This document shows positions 62,069-64,000 of a stretch of 64,000 bases of DNA, piece after piece. The notes under the pieces were generated by a model that did not search any database, was not told the DNA's origin, and saw only the letters and a program-made list of their open reading frames with translations. The DNA is taken from positions 558,001-622,000 of the forward strand of contig CP137320.1 in assembly GCA_033182465.1 (NCBI GenBank). Direction: 5' to 3'. The position numbers and the translations under genes are program-made. How positions within the stretch are numbered: position 1 is the stretch's first letter; each line of letters begins with the position of its first letter. The DNA is from Sanghuangporus weigelae. Its lineage: Eukaryota; Basidiomycota; Agaricomycetes; Hymenochaetales; Hymenochaetaceae.

Positions 62069-62368
62069 GGTGGTTGATTAGTGACTATGCGACTTTCAGT
62101 TTAAATCAAGATCACAGCCGGCGGCATCGTCACATAAGTAGATCCCACGGTACCAAGAAGGGGACTAGTATATAGTAATCCAGGCCTGATTCTATTAGGG
62201 CCTCGTGTACAGCATTAATTTTCGCAGTTCACATTACGGTAATATTCAAATTGCATCCGAAGCTGCGATCAAAATAATACCAATATTACCGATTTGGCTG
62301 CAAAGATTCAACCTCAGATCCCAGTTAGTACTGTACTATCAGTTGATCTGGTCTGTCGCATCACTATG
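62069..62368. promoter_or_regulatory. Spacer between copies B and C with shared upstream element
   Basis: GGGGACTAGT at 62160-62169, about 92 bp upstream of the copy B start, equals the left part of the palindrome upstream of copy A. The stretch CACAGC-CGGCGGCATCGTCA (about 62113-62132) also matches sequence upstream of copy C, so flanking DNA was duplicated along with the gene. Confidence 0.45.
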
Positions 62369-63472
62369 CTACTTTCCGTCCTTGCGAAGGCGGCGGAAAG
62401 TTACAAGTAGAGTTACGAAGGGAGCCTCAAGAATCCCCTGCTGCGCGTCCGCCCAGACGAGTCCGTCTCCGCGGTCAATTATAGTTCTAATTCCATCCTT
62501 TATCTTTTCCTTCTCGTCGTCCGGAAGCATTGCGACGCCACTCAAAGTCATGTAGAAAGCGATGGTGTTATCGAGAGTCCGGTGCTCAACGTAAGGGACT
62601 ATATTCTTTTCGGCTGCAGAGAAGTTCTCTGTGTATTGCGGTAGATTGAAAATGCGTGTCCACTGAAATCTTCCTTCCTTACTGCTCGGCGAATTGACTT
62701 GAAACGGCAAGCAAAGTTCGGTTACCTGCTTCGCCCATGCGACACTGGAAATATAGTATGATTTAACGTTCCAAGGCTCAAGCGCATAAAATATGAACAC
62801 ATACTTGTCGGAATCGTCCATGACCCACACGAGACAGATTCACCGTCGGGTTTGAGAATACGAATGAATTCCTGTGTTGCGGCTTCAAGATCTTGGCACC
62901 AGTGGAATGTCTTTTATCAGGGCGTCAATGAGACCACTAGGAGAATATTTCAGGCAAATAATGTACCGTTGCAATGACGATCAAATCCGCCCAGTGGTCC
63001 GGTACACCAGTGGTATATCAAAAGTGCCTTCAGACAAGCTGACTCTTGGGTCGTCAACCGTCCTCGAGAACACAGCACGCATTCCCTCATTCGTTTCTAT
63101 ACACTTCAATTCTTTGAAACTTTGCTTCCATTCGGGATGTGCTAACAGAGCGTGAGTAAATTTCCCGCTTCCACATCCAATTCTAAATCGCGTACAGAGT
63201 GTTTGAGCATATTCATATTCGATCTTCAAACCGCTTACTCGACAACATTAAGATCGCTCTTTCCCACTGCGAACTTCCGGATAAACGAGAGTACTTCCGG
63301 CGGGGTCAATTATGAATTTTCGTGTCTAATACTTAGAAGTGAGGAACGTCGAAGTGAGGAACGTCGTCACATACGAATCGTATAATTCAGCTTTCTCCTG
63401 ACCAAAGCCAACTTGAGACGTGGGATGGACCTTTCCCGACTCAGATGTTGTAGCAGACTGCGTAGACGACAT
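62369..63472 (-). pseudogene. SAM-dependent methyltransferase array copy C, broken
   Basis: The start is intact (MSSTQSATTSESGKVHPTSQVGFGQEKAELYDSY at 63472) and the C-terminal half is intact (FNLPQYTENFSAAEKNIVPYVEHRTLDNTIAFYMTLSGVAMLPDDEKEKIKDGIRTIIDRGDGLVW). Compared with copy B, three places are disrupted. First, the VRPSYP segment after intron 1 is replaced by unrelated sequence and a 15-bp tandem repeat (63336-63365). Second, two extra bases near 63014-63016 shift the frame within GVPDHWADL. Third, two bases are missing near 62835-62845 before the VVCL strand. Motif I has reverted to the classical EIGCGSGKFTHALLAHP. I cannot exclude unusual splicing, but three breaks in one gene make a pseudogene more likely. 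Confidence 0.75.
63336..63365. repeat. 15-bp direct tandem repeat (two copies)
   Basis: The unit GAAGTGAGGAACGTC occurs twice without a gap, at 63336-63350 and 63351-63365. It lies in what would be the first intron and second exon of methyltransferase copy C, and is absent from copies A and B. Confidence 0.8.
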
Positions 63473-63530
63473 GGTGGTTGTTAAGCGACTACGGAGCTTT
63501 CACGTCATAACACAGCGCCGGAGGCATCAT

Positions 63531-63560
63531 CAGGTAAGATTCATCGATAGATCTTACCTG
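63531..63560. repeat. Perfect inverted repeat, 10-bp arms, 10-nt loop
   Basis: CAGGTAAGAT (63531-63540) and ATCTTACCTG (63551-63560) are exact reverse complements around a 10-nt loop. The element lies about 60 bp upstream of the copy C start. Note that CAGGTAAG also resembles a splice donor. Confidence 0.7.
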
Positions 63561-63790
63561 ATATATTATTATTATACGAACCGATGCTCCCTACTTCACT
63601 TCCCAGCAAACTTAGCATATCGTCATCGGCGAAAGGCAGACAAGCAGACAAGCTATCCCGTCTACTTATTTGGGGCCAATTCTTTCTAAAGGAATTGAAT
63701 CGGACTCGAGCCTCGTGCATAGCAGCTCGTAACCATGAAGAGAAATGAGTCAGTAGGCGCCGATGTGAACGAGATTCACCCACCTCTCAG

Positions 63791-64000
63791 TCACAATGTC
63801 CTCGCTTTGTCTTCTCGAGTCCTCAAGTATAGTGCAGCCTCGCGAACAGCCGCAGCATTTCCCCTGGATCTTACATCCCCCTCATCCAGTTCATCCATAA
63901 GATGGAAACAAACAGCACCAGCGAGAAGAGGTCTATCTCAGCCGAGTTTTGTCACATCATACTGACGGCGCTCCGGAATCCACAAGACTGCATTACCGCT
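63791..64000 (-). CDS. C-terminal end of an unidentified protein (runs off the right edge)
   Basis: On the minus strand a frame ends PLLAGAVCFHLMDELDEGDVRSRGNAAAVREAALYLRTREDKARTL, with the stop at 63791-63793. A likely intron lies just upstream (GTATGATG... to GAGATAG at about 63925). A preceding exon reads NAVLWIPERRQ to the window edge. The alternation of acidic and basic residues looks like an amphipathic helix at a protein's C-terminus. Too little is present to name a family. Confidence 0.5.

Noticed and set aside
63730-63965. 76-codon + frame at the right edge
   Set aside because: The minus-strand reading (MDELDEGDVRSRGNAAAVREA) has far better protein character, so the + frame is a shadow.

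Overview
The window is nuclear DNA from a filamentous basidiomycete, most likely an Agaricomycete. Genes are dense and rich in short GT-AG introns, usually 45-70 nt. The gene content is conserved fungal housekeeping plus some mushroom-type accessory genes. I see no transposon, virus-like element, CRISPR array, rRNA or tRNA. All function calls come from reading translated exons by eye; no database search was run.

Layout, left to right: the edge of an unidentified nuclear protein gene (-) diverges from the N-terminal protein methyltransferase NTM1 (+). An unresolved stretch follows, then a small Zn2Cys6 gene (+). Next come the elongation factor SPT6 (-), a COQ11-type mitochondrial reductase-like protein (-) and a secreted double-psi beta-barrel protein with a long acidic Ser/Thr linker (-). 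Then SCAMP (+), poly(A)-binding protein PAB1 (+), a LaeA-like methyltransferase (-), the SAGA subunit SPT8 (-), SRP54 (+), a small unknown membrane protein (-), an M13 metallopeptidase (+), HIS3 (-), MSS51 (+) and mitochondrial adenylate kinase ADK2 (-). A U6 snRNA gene (+) follows, then a C2H2 zinc-finger protein (-), CMR1/WDR76 (-), twinfilin (+) and CDC45 (-). The right part holds an unresolved coding fragment (+), a secreted class C beta-lactamase-like serine hydrolase (+), a conserved unknown (-), a mitochondrial SAP-domain protein (+), a sphingoid base kinase (-), a tandem family of three related SAM methyltransferases (-) whose third copy is broken, and the edge of another gene (-).

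Shared themes are inferred from known families. SPT6 and SPT8 act in RNA polymerase II transcription, PAB1 in mRNA metabolism and SRP54 in ER targeting. COQ11, MSS51, ADK2 and the SAP protein are mitochondrial. CDC45 and CMR1 belong to replication and the DNA-damage response. Several pairs share short divergent promoters (SPT8/SRP54 157 bp, HIS3/MSS51 154 bp, CMR1/twinfilin 162 bp). I see no classical biosynthetic cluster. The most unusual items are the methyltransferase array with a shared upstream element, a HIS3 exon junction that lacks both a GT donor and the catalytic Glu codon, and the U6 gene with a yeast-like downstream B box.
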